5,090 bases of DNA. Origin: an uncultured Clostridia bacterium (GTDB lineage Bacteria; Bacillota; Clostridia; Christensenellales; Borkfalkiaceae). This document shows, in pieces, positions 1 through 5,090 of this stretch. Position numbers and translations under genes: made by a program. Numbering within the stretch: position 1 is the first letter of the stretch; each line of letters starts with the position of its first letter. Location of the stretch: positions 1 to 5,090 of the forward strand of contig CAMWLA010000095.1 in assembly GCA_947174975.1 (NCBI GenBank), read 5' to 3'. The notes beneath the pieces were generated by a model, which saw only the letters and a list, made by a program, of their open reading frames with translations, made no database searches and had not been told where the DNA came from.

Positions 1-2
1 AC

Positions 3-65
3 ATGTACTGGGACCTGATCTTTGGTGTAATGGATTTTAATTATTTTAATAAATTTACTTTTTAG
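3..65 (+). CDS. Possible C-terminal tail of an upstream gene (partial)
   Basis: One frame is open from the left edge to a TAG at 63-65 and would encode YWDLIFGVMDFNYFNKFTF at its end. The peptide is rich in aromatic and hydrophobic residues, so it could be the end of a membrane protein. I do not recognise the family. A second frame is open from base 2 to a TAA at 38-40, so the choice of frame is not secure, and so short a stretch could be open by chance. The ATG at 3-5 is probably internal if the gene is real. Confidence 0.25.
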   Translation: MYWDLIFGVMDFNYFNKFTF

Positions 66-88
66 GGTAGTAATCGTCATAGTATAAT
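60..88 (+). promoter_or_regulatory. Candidate promoter for dacF
   Basis: A perfect TATAAT lies at 83-88, about 27 bases before the dacF ATG, in the gap after the last upstream stop. At 17-base spacing the -35 would be TTTTAG (60-65), a poor match to TTGACA, and there is no extended -10 TGn. The overlapping CATAGTA (78-84) also resembles the -10 element of sporulation sigma factors of the SigG type (CATnnTA). That is notable because B. subtilis dacF is transcribed in the forespore, but I see no matching -35 for that class. The class of promoter is undecided. Confidence 0.35.
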
Positions 89-115
89 TTTATTTCTTTT
101 TTACATAATAATTTT

Positions 116-1273
116 ATGAAAAAGATTATATCGATTTTGTGTACCTTAGGTTTAATAGGCGGTTATGCGGCGACTACCGGTTTTGAAATAGACAATTCTG
201 ACAAAAATATTACGGTTGGCTGTAAATCTGCGTATTTAATGGACTATAATTCCGGTGAATGCATTTATAAGCAGAACGAATGCGAACGTTTGCCGATTGC
301 AAGTATGTGCAAGGTTATGACCCTAACTCTGGTCATGGACGCTGTTGACAGCGGTAAGCTTGCTCTAGAGGATATGATAACGGTAAGCGATAACGCATCT
401 GGAATGGGCGGTTCGCAAGTATTTCTTGCAAGCGGCTGCCAATACTCGGTAGATCAATTAATTAAAAGCATAATTGTATGTTCTGCAAATGACAGTTGTG
501 TTGCGCTGTCAGAAACGGTTGCGGGCAGTGAGGATAGCTTTGTTGCGGAAATGAACAAAAAAGCGGTAGAACTCGGTTGCAATGATACGTTATTTGCAAA
601 TTGCACCGGTTTGCCTAAGCCTACGCAGTATTCATGCGCAAAGGACGTTGCGCTTATGTTTCGCAATTTGCTGAAATATGAAAATTACTTCAATTACAGC
701 AAAATCTGGCTTGAAGACTTCGTTCATCCAGATGACAGAGTTACTTCGATGACAAATACAAATAAGCTACTGAGAAAATATAAATTGTGTGACGGAGGTA
801 AGACCGGATTTACCAACGAGGCGGGCTTCTGCTTTACGGCTACTGCAAAGAAAGATAATTTAAGACTAATTTCTGCCGTTTTGGGTGCCGATAGCAGCGA
901 TCACAGATTTGATTCTACCGTAAATATGTTTAATTATGGGTTTGCAAATTTCAGAAATAAGATAATTCTTGACAAAGATATGCCTTTAAACGACGAGTTT
1001 GCGGTTTCCGGCGGAAAGAAACAGAGCTTTGCGGTTTGTCCGGAGAAAAACTGTTACGTATTTACCGAAATGAACAAGGAGCCCGAAATTTCTTATAACG
1101 TTATTTCGCATCCTGTTAAAGCTCCTATAGTTAAGGGTCAAAATGTAGGCACGATTGAAATATATAAGGACGGCGTTTTGTACGAAACTGTAAGCGCAGT
1201 TTCTGCGGAAGACGTTAAGAAAGCAAGCTTCGGCGATAACTTCCAGAATATTTCAAGTAAATGGGCAATCTAA
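116..1273 (+). CDS. dacF: Secreted D-alanyl-D-alanine carboxypeptidase (peptidase S11, DacF/PBP5 type)
   Basis: This is a low-molecular-mass penicillin-binding protein that removes the terminal D-Ala from peptidoglycan stem peptides outside the membrane, limiting cross-linking. All three motifs of the family are present: SxxK as S63-M-C-K66 (nucleophile S63), SxN as S123-A-N125, and K229-T-G231 in DGGKTGFT. Residues 1 to about 19 form a signal peptide (MKK, hydrophobic core, probable cleavage after GYA or YAA). The catalytic domain spans about 33-280, followed by a PBP5-type beta-rich C-terminal domain to about 365. Its 385 residues match the usual DacF length. The start is the only ATG after an in-frame TAG at 80-82, but no Shine-Dalgarno sequence precedes it. 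Oddities are 14 cysteines after the signal peptide, one inside SxxK and one next to SxN, and a C-terminal end (KKASFGDNFQNISSKWAI) more polar than the usual membrane-anchoring helix. The symbol dacF is by similarity of type; dacA or dacB cannot be strictly excluded. Confidence 0.94.
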   Translation: MKKIISILCTLGLIGGYAATTGFEIDNSDKNITVGCKSAYLMDYNSGECIYKQNECERLPIASMCKVMTLTLVMDAVDSGKLALEDMITVSDNASGMGGSQVFLASGCQYSVDQLIKSIIVCSANDSCVALSETVAGSEDSFVAEMNKKAVELGCNDTLFANCTGLPKPTQYSCAKDVALMFRNLLKYENYFNYSKIWLEDFVHPDDRVTSMTNTNKLLRKYKLCDGGKTGFTNEAGFCFTATAKKDNLRLISAVLGADSSDHRFDSTVNMFNYGFANFRNKIILDKDMPLNDEFAVSGGKKQSFAVCPEKNCYVFTEMNKEPEISYNVISHPVKAPIVKGQNVGTIEIYKDGVLYETVSAVSAEDVKKASFGDNFQNISSKWAI

Positions 1274-1292
1274 AATTTATATAAATTGAGTA

Positions 1293-1325
1293 CGGCATCC
1301 GCAAAGCGGATGCCGAAATTTATTT
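1293..1325 (+). terminator. Probable intrinsic terminator of dacF
   Basis: CGGCATCCGC (1293-1302) and GCGGATGCCG (1306-1315) form a perfect GC-rich 10-bp stem around an AAA loop, standing out in very AT-rich sequence 20 bases after the dacF stop. The tail is AAATTTATTT, which is T-rich but not a clean T-run, so termination may be incomplete. The other strand has no T-tract right after the stem, so it should act on rightward transcription. Its tail runs straight into the -35 of the lysA promoter. Confidence 0.65.
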
Positions 1326-1352
1326 GACTAATTTATGTAGTTTTGTTAAAAT
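1324..1352 (+). promoter_or_regulatory. Sigma-A-type promoter of lysA
   Basis: TTGACT (1324-1329) and TAAAAT (1347-1352) are each one mismatch from consensus and lie at the ideal spacing of 17 bases. Transcription would start near 1358-1360, leaving a leader of only about 20 bases before the lysA ATG. The promoter probably serves lysA, scpA and scpB together, as no terminator is seen between them. Confidence 0.75.
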
Positions 1353-1369
1353 GATTGTATACGTTTTAC

Positions 1370-1373
1370 GGAG
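1370..1373 (+). promoter_or_regulatory. Shine-Dalgarno site of lysA
   Basis: GGAG lies 6 bases before the ATG at 1380, which fixes the lysA start. It is the clearest ribosome binding site in the window; the other genes have weak or no such sites. Confidence 0.75.
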
Positions 1374-1379
1374 ACCGCA

Positions 1380-2705
1380 ATGAACGAAAGAGATACTCTT
1401 AAAATAAACGGTAAGGGGCACTTGGAAATAGGTGGATTGGACACCGTTGATATTGCAAGGCAATTCGGCACCCCCGTGTACGTATTTGACGAAAAGCATA
1501 TACGTGATATGATGCGCGTATATAAAGACGTTATAAATGAAGATTATTGCGGAAACGGCTTAGTTTTATACGCATCAAAGGCGTTTTCGTGTAAAGCGAT
1601 ATACAAAATTGCGGCACAAGAAGAAATCGGTGTAGACGTCGTTTCCGGCGGGGAAATGTTCACTGCGCTTTCCGTGGGGTTCAATCCCGACAAAATATAT
1701 TTGCACGGAAACAATAAGCTTGTAAGTGAGCTTGAATTTGCACTCGATAACAGAGTAGGTACTATCGTAGTAGACTCTTACCGCGAAGCGGACATATTAG
1801 ACAATCTTGCGGGCGAGCGAAACATAAAGCAAAACGTACTCATTCGCGTAAATCCCGGGGTGGAAGCGCATACGCACGCTTTTATTCAAACAGCCAGAAC
1901 TGACAGCAAATTCGGGTTTTCTGTTTCTGACGGTTCGGCCAAAAGTATGGTGTCGTATTTGCTCAATAAACGGAATTTGAGGCTTAAAGGCTTCCATTGT
2001 CATATCGGTTCGCAGATATTTGAAAAGCAGTCGTTTATACTTGCAACTGAAAAAATGATTTCATTTATTTCGGATATGAAAGATAGGCATGGTTTTGAAG
2101 CGGAAACCTTAAATCTGGGCGGCGGGTTCGGTATTTGGTATAACGATGAAGATCCCAAGCTTAAATTAGACGACTACCGTGATTACGTAAAAAGTATAAT
2201 TGACGTTATAAACAATAAAACCAAAGAGTTAAACCTCAAAAAGCCGTATTTGGTAATTGAGCCCGGGCGTTCAATTATTGGTGAGGCGGGTATAACCTTA
2301 TACACGGTAGGCGCAATAAAGGAAATTCAAGGAATTAAGAAATACGTTGCGGTTGACGGCGGTATGTTTGAAAATCCGCGTTATGCGCTTTATCAGTCAA
2401 AATATACGGCGCTATTAGCTAATAGAGCAAACGATGTATGTACCGAAAAGGTTACGGTTGCCGGAAAGTGCTGCGAAAGCGGAGATATTATAGCGGTAGA
2501 CGTTGCATTGCCGATTGCTCAAAGCGGAGATATTATGGCTGTATTGTCAACGGGTGCATACAATTACTCAATGGCAAGCAACTACAACAGAAACTTTGTT
2601 CCGCCGTCAATTTTAGTGAACGCAGGCAAAGCAGAATATATAATTAAGCCTCAGACCTACGAGGATATTGTCAGAAATGACATTGTCCCTAAACGTTTAA
2701 AATAG
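1380..2705 (+). CDS. lysA: Diaminopimelate decarboxylase
   Basis: This cytoplasmic PLP enzyme decarboxylates meso-2,6-diaminopimelate to L-lysine, the last step of lysine synthesis. The sequence shows the full set of fold-type III decarboxylase signatures: YASKAF with K67 as the PLP Schiff-base lysine, FHCHIGSQ with H208 stacking on the cofactor, the phosphate-binding glycine loop LGGGFG (246-251), EPGRS (294-298) for substrate carboxylate binding, CCESGD with C365 as the probable catalytic cysteine supplied across the dimer, and GAYNYSMASNYN (392-403). An alanine-racemase-like barrel (about 30-300) is followed by the C-terminal beta domain. At 441 residues it is full length. The start has a good ribosome binding site and lies about 20 bases after the predicted transcription start. 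It shares its substrate with the wall pathway, next to the wall enzyme DacF, and leads an apparent operon with scpAB. The motifs separate it from arginine and ornithine decarboxylases of the same fold. Confidence 0.98.
   Translation: MNERDTLKINGKGHLEIGGLDTVDIARQFGTPVYVFDEKHIRDMMRVYKDVINEDYCGNGLVLYASKAFSCKAIYKIAAQEEIGVDVVSGGEMFTALSVGFNPDKIYLHGNNKLVSELEFALDNRVGTIVVDSYREADILDNLAGERNIKQNVLIRVNPGVEAHTHAFIQTARTDSKFGFSVSDGSAKSMVSYLLNKRNLRLKGFHCHIGSQIFEKQSFILATEKMISFISDMKDRHGFEAETLNLGGGFGIWYNDEDPKLKLDDYRDYVKSIIDVINNKTKELNLKKPYLVIEPGRSIIGEAGITLYTVGAIKEIQGIKKYVAVDGGMFENPRYALYQSKYTALLANRANDVCTEKVTVAGKCCESGDIIAVDVALPIAQSGDIMAVLSTGAYNYSMASNYNRNFVPPSILVNAGKAEYIIKPQTYEDIVRNDIVPKRLK
2476..2536 (+). repeat. 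16-bp direct repeat inside lysA
   Basis: AAAGCGGAGATATTAT occurs at 2476-2491 and again, perfectly, at 2521-2536, offset by 45 bases and so in frame by 15 codons. The copies encode the SGDI parts of CCESGDIIAVD and QSGDIMAVL. Both places are normally conserved GD-containing motifs in LysA, so the protein similarity is expected; the exact DNA identity is the unusual part. It is not a mobile element. Confidence 0.6.
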
Positions 2706-2733
2706 CTAATTACAATTACGGATTATTAAAATT

Positions 2734-3546
2734 ATGGCTAATTATTTAGAGAATTTTGAATCGGTAGTAGATTATAACACGGTCCTTGACGATTTCGACG
2801 GACCGCTTGATTTATTACTGCATTTAATAAATATAGCGCAAATACGAATAGAGGACGTTTTCGTATCTAAAGTCACTGAGCAGTTTTTGGATTATATAGA
2901 GTTTATGAAAACTCAGCCAAGCCGTGACGTTGATAAGGAAAGCGAATATCTTGCACTTGCAGCTCAAATCATTTACATAAAATCTAAAAGCTTGGTTCCC
3001 GTTGTCGAAGTAGCGGGCGAAGAAATGGGCGGGGCTGACGAAGAGAAGAAGGCGCTTATCGAACAGCTGAAGCAGAGGGAATACGAGCTGATTAAAGGCG
3101 AAACCCCAAAACTCAAAGATCTTGAAACTATTGGGTATTATTTTAAAGAACCCGAAACAGATTTCAGCAAAGTAAAGATTGTTTATAAAGATTTCAATAT
3201 AAACGCACTTTTAGAAGCGTTTGCAAACTTAATGCTCAGAAACGAGAGTATGCATCGTGAAAAGGAAAATATTAAAGAAATTCCGAAAGACGTTCATACC
3301 GTTGAAGAGAAAGTTATGTTGATACGCGAACGACTGATTGAGAAGAACGAAATCAGATTCGACAGTCTGTTTGTCACATATTCAAGAAACGAGATAATTA
3401 CAACGTTTCAAGCGCTTTTAGAAATGCTCAAACACCAGTATATAATGGTTGAACAAGAATGTTCATTCGGAACTATAAATATTAAACTCAATCCCGATTG
3501 GGATATAAAGGATGTTTCAAGTGGAGAATTTGACGAATATAATTGA
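2734..3546 (+). CDS. scpA: Segregation and condensation protein A (kleisin)
   Basis: ScpA is the kleisin subunit that bridges the two heads of the SMC dimer and, with ScpB, forms the condensin that compacts and segregates the chromosome. The N-terminal signature FDGPLDLLLHLI is at 21-32, followed by the conserved helix EYLALAAQIIYIKSKSLVP (71-89), both in the part that contacts the SMC neck. A variable charged middle (about 95-185) should bind ScpB. The C-terminal winged helix (about 190-252) contains EIITTFQALLEMLKHQ and ends in SFGTINIKL, the part that contacts the SMC head. At 270 residues it is of typical length, with about 12 extra residues before the signature. Its ribosome site is weak (GGA 11 bases upstream). 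It follows lysA by 28 bases with no terminator and overlaps scpB by 35 bases, pointing to co-transcription and coupled translation of the two partners. Confidence 0.97.
   Translation: MANYLENFESVVDYNTVLDDFDGPLDLLLHLINIAQIRIEDVFVSKVTEQFLDYIEFMKTQPSRDVDKESEYLALAAQIIYIKSKSLVPVVEVAGEEMGGADEEKKALIEQLKQREYELIKGETPKLKDLETIGYYFKEPETDFSKVKIVYKDFNINALLEAFANLMLRNESMHREKENIKEIPKDVHTVEEKVMLIRERLIEKNEIRFDSLFVTYSRNEIITTFQALLEMLKHQYIMVEQECSFGTINIKLNPDWDIKDVSSGEFDEYN
3500..3503 (+). promoter_or_regulatory. Possible Shine-Dalgarno site for the ATG start of scpB
   Basis: GGGA lies 8 bases before the ATG at 3512 and supports that start. AAAGG (3507-3511) touches the ATG and is too close to use. A stronger-looking GTGGAG (3521-3526) sits only 3 bases before an in-frame TTG at 3530, too close to be normal. 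An in-frame GTG at 3521 is a third candidate. The ATG is preferred but not certain. Confidence 0.4.
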
Positions 3547-4219
3547 GGCGATAGTTTTTGCATCTGGCGAAGCTGTCCCCGTGAAGTTTATTGTTGAAAA
3601 GCTTGATTGCAGCTTAAAAGAAGTAAACGCAAGCATAAGCGAGCTTAAAGAAAAATACAGTGAAGACAGCGGTATACACCTTTTGACTTTTAACGGAAAA
3701 TTACAGTTTGCGACAAATCCGAAATATAAAAATCCGGTATCTGACGTAATTACGCCAATAAAAGAAAAAGAGTTCACTAAAACTATTTTGGAGTGTGCTG
3801 CGTTAATTGCATATAAACAACCCATTACTAAGCCGGAGCTTGAAGAAATAAGGCAAGTCAGCTGTGATTATGCAATACATACCTTATTAGAGCTTGAAAT
3901 GATTGTTCCGTGCGGAAGAAAGGACGCTGTCGGTAAACCGATATTGTATGCCACTACGGACAATTTCCTTAAACGCTTTAAACTTAATTCTATTGACGAG
4001 CTTCCCGATTATGACGAGCTTATGGCGCAGATAGCAGAATTGAACAGCTCGCTGTTGGCGCAAGAAGACGAAGAGGATGCAAATTACTTGTACCACAGAG
4101 ACGAGTACACCGAAGAAGATGAAGCGGGAGATCAGAAGAGCTCCGAAACTGTTACAGAAGACGGATATGAAATCCCCGATTTTATATCCGAGGACGACGA
4201 CGTAATTAAAATCGATTAA
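3512..4219 (+). CDS. scpB: Segregation and condensation protein B
   Basis: ScpB dimers bind the middle of ScpA and help the SMC-ScpAB condensin load and work on DNA. The protein has two winged-helix domains. The first begins at IIEAIVFASGEAVP (10-23), the standard opening of the family. The second holds ECAALIAYKQPITKPELEEIR (94-114) and the signature CGRKDAVGKPILYATTDNFLKRFKL (134-158). In the conserved IRGV segment the glycine is glutamine here (IRQV, 113-116). The core ends near 183, then an unusually acidic tail follows: 22 of residues 185-235 are D or E and only 3 are K or R. At 235 residues it is somewhat longer than many ScpB proteins because of that tail. The ATG start overlaps scpA by 35 bases; starts at GTG 3521 or TTG 3530 would also keep the whole conserved domain. 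Confidence 0.95.
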   Translation: MFQVENLTNIIEAIVFASGEAVPVKFIVEKLDCSLKEVNASISELKEKYSEDSGIHLLTFNGKLQFATNPKYKNPVSDVITPIKEKEFTKTILECAALIAYKQPITKPELEEIRQVSCDYAIHTLLELEMIVPCGRKDAVGKPILYATTDNFLKRFKLNSIDELPDYDELMAQIAELNSSLLAQEDEEDANYLYHRDEYTEEDEAGDQKSSETVTEDGYEIPDFISEDDDVIKID

Positions 4220-4286
4220 ATTTACCAATTAGCAATTCGCTACTACCAACCGCAATAACTATTTACCCGAATTAGTATGGTGAAAT

Positions 4287-5090
4287 ATGAAAAAATCGGC
4301 AAAAATCACATTAAGTTTAATATGTTGCGTTCTTATAATTAGTTTTAGTCTATTGTGTTTCTCTGCTTGCTCTGGTGAAATTACGGGACCGTATCACTAT
4401 TCCTCGGTAATTACCGTCCCCGCCAAAGTTGTAAATGTAGAAGGAAATAATTATTGCATAGTTGACAGCAAAATATATGAACTTTCGGACAGCGGATTAA
4501 GCAGAGTTTCGACTTTACATGCCAACGACGAGGCATATGTGGGTGGAGCAAGCGATATACAAACGGATGGGGAATATTTATATGTTTCTCATAACGGTAT
4601 AAGTAAGTTCACATCTGATTATAAGTACATTGGCAAAGTTACAGAAGGAACAGGGACAATTAAATCATTTTTATTAAGTGGGCAGAAAATCTATTATACT
4701 AAAGATAACAGTGAAAATCCCTTACGCTTATATCTTTATGATAGGAACACATCTGAACATACTGTTATAAGCGATAATATTTTAAACCAAGTGATTAATA
4801 CCGATGACGGTCAAATATATTCAAATAAAAAAGGTAAATTGTTTTGGGCGACTGGTATAGAGGGAGTAAATCAGGCTTACGGTTCTACTAATTATACAGC
4901 TTTTTCTAGTGTAAAACTAGATAAGTTAGGATTTTATAATGCAGGCGTTACGGGTGAAATTTATACCCAAGAAAATAGTGTAAAGATAAAATATTCAAAT
5001 GAGGAATACGATTATCCACTTGGCAAAAGCATTTGTTTATATAACAGAATGTTGGTTGAAGATAATAAGCTTATATTTTCAGTTTATGAA
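4287..5090 (+). CDS. Predicted lipoprotein of unknown function (3' end cut off)
   Basis: An open frame of 268 codons runs to the right edge without a stop. It opens MKKSAKITLSLICCVLIISF, a basic start and long hydrophobic core, then LLCFSACSG: C28 fits a lipobox cysteine, with S and A at -2 and -1, though F at -3 is not the usual L/V/I. The protein should be lipid-anchored on the outer face of the membrane. The rest has many short hydrophobic/tyrosine strands separated by polar turns (CIVDSKIYEL near 57-66, DGEYLYVSHNGISKF 94-108, QKIYYTKD 133-140, RLYLYDRNT 147-155, DGQIYSN 174-180). This spacing suggests a beta-propeller-like sensor or binding protein, but I recognise no family or catalytic motif. 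The ribosome site is weak (GGTGA, 3 bases before the ATG). The 67 bases after scpB hold no convincing terminator or promoter, so it may be read from the lysA-scpAB transcript. The sequence looks more AT-rich than its neighbours by eye. Confidence 0.85.
   Translation, partial: MKKSAKITLSLICCVLIISFSLLCFSACSGEITGPYHYSSVITVPAKVVNVEGNNYCIVDSKIYELSDSGLSRVSTLHANDEAYVGGASDIQTDGEYLYVSHNGISKFTSDYKYIGKVTEGTGTIKSFLLSGQKIYYTKDNSENPLRLYLYDRNTSEHTVISDNILNQVINTDDGQIYSNKKGKLFWATGIEGVNQAYGSTNYTAFSSVKLDKLGFYNAGVTGEIYTQENSVKIKYSNEEYDYPLGKSICLYNRMLVEDNKLIFSVYE

Noticed and set aside
454..666. Minus-strand open frame of 70 codons inside dacF
   Set aside because: It lies wholly opposite a well-supported gene, matches nothing I recognise and looks like a chance opening in the reverse frame.
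1274..1287. 14-bp perfect palindrome AATTTATATAAATT right after the dacF stop
   Set aside because: It is made only of A and T in AT-rich DNA, so chance is likely. It could be an operator, but nothing supports that.
1797..2003. Minus-strand open frame of 68 codons inside lysA
   Set aside because: It is antisense to conserved LysA motifs, and nothing suggests that it is translated.
2438..2647. Plus-strand 69-codon frame inside lysA rich in Arg, Cys and Lys
   Set aside because: It is a frame-shifted reading of the conserved LysA C-terminal domain, and its odd composition is what a wrong frame gives.
2668..2712. Possible promoter for scpA at the end of lysA (TTGTCA or TTGTCC with TAATTA)
   Set aside because: The -10 matches are poor, and the best pair needs 18-base spacing with several mismatches; it is not distinguishable from AT-rich background.
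3517..3825. Minus-strand 102-codon open frame opposite scpB
   Set aside because: It is antisense to the conserved first winged helix of ScpB, with no recognisable domain and no supported start.
3887..4228. Minus-strand 113-codon open frame opposite the end of scpB
   Set aside because: Its hydrophobic look comes from reading the acidic tail backwards (GAA/GAC become TTC/GTC). There is no neighbour on that strand and no family match.
4220..4286. Possible terminator or promoter between scpB and the lipoprotein gene
   Set aside because: The best stem is 4 bp (TAGC/GCTA) with no T-run, and no -35/-10 pair at proper spacing could be found.
4277..4342. Short plus-strand frame starting ATG GTG AAA at 4277, overlapping the lipoprotein start
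   Set aside because: It stops after about 21 codons and overlaps a much longer frame with a clear signal peptide.
4405..4416. 12-bp palindrome CGGTAATTACCG, flanked by GGGAC (4385-4389) and GTCCC (4416-4420)
   Set aside because: It lies inside the lipoprotein coding sequence, has no T-tract and the outer arms pair only over 5 bp, so it is probably incidental.

Overview
The window looks like ordinary chromosomal DNA from a low-GC Gram-positive bacterium (Bacillota), most likely an uncultured or poorly sampled member of the Clostridia. The grounds are the AT-rich sequence, clostridial-type protein signatures (for example AGKCCESGD and GAYNYS in LysA), a D,D-carboxypeptidase of the DacF type, the ScpA/ScpB pair and a Gram-positive-style lipoprotein. 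TGA behaves as a stop (end of scpA). The genus cannot be named from the sequence alone.

Layout: all genes are on the + strand. Bases 1-115 hold a possible 20-codon tail of an upstream gene and a candidate promoter. Next is a secreted D-alanyl-D-alanine carboxypeptidase (dacF-like, 116-1273). A compact 106-base gap holds a perfect 10-bp hairpin (probable terminator of dacF) and then a good sigma-A-type promoter (TTGACT, 17 bases, TAAAAT) that should drive lysA. lysA (diaminopimelate decarboxylase, 1380-2705) is followed 28 bases later by scpA (2734-3546). scpA overlaps scpB (3512-4219) by 35 bases. After a 67-base gap with no convincing terminator or promoter, an open frame from 4287 runs off the right edge; it encodes a lipoprotein of unknown function whose sequence suggests a beta-propeller.

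How the genes fit together: DacF trims peptidoglycan stem peptides outside the membrane. LysA turns meso-diaminopimelate, itself a wall precursor, into lysine. ScpA and ScpB are the kleisin and winged-helix partners of SMC in the condensin that folds and segregates the chromosome. lysA-scpA-scpB, perhaps with the lipoprotein, look like one transcript starting near base 1359. The order dacF, lysA, scpA, scpB matches the order of the same genes in Bacillus subtilis, but the sporulation and riboflavin genes that separate them there are absent here.

I see no undescribed system, mobile element, CRISPR array or RNA gene. The points worth a second look are modest: a cysteine-rich DacF with Cys inside its active-site motif, the condensed gene order, the short lysA leader with no room for a lysine riboswitch, the unsettled scpB start, ScpB's long acidic tail, and the unrecognised lipoprotein.
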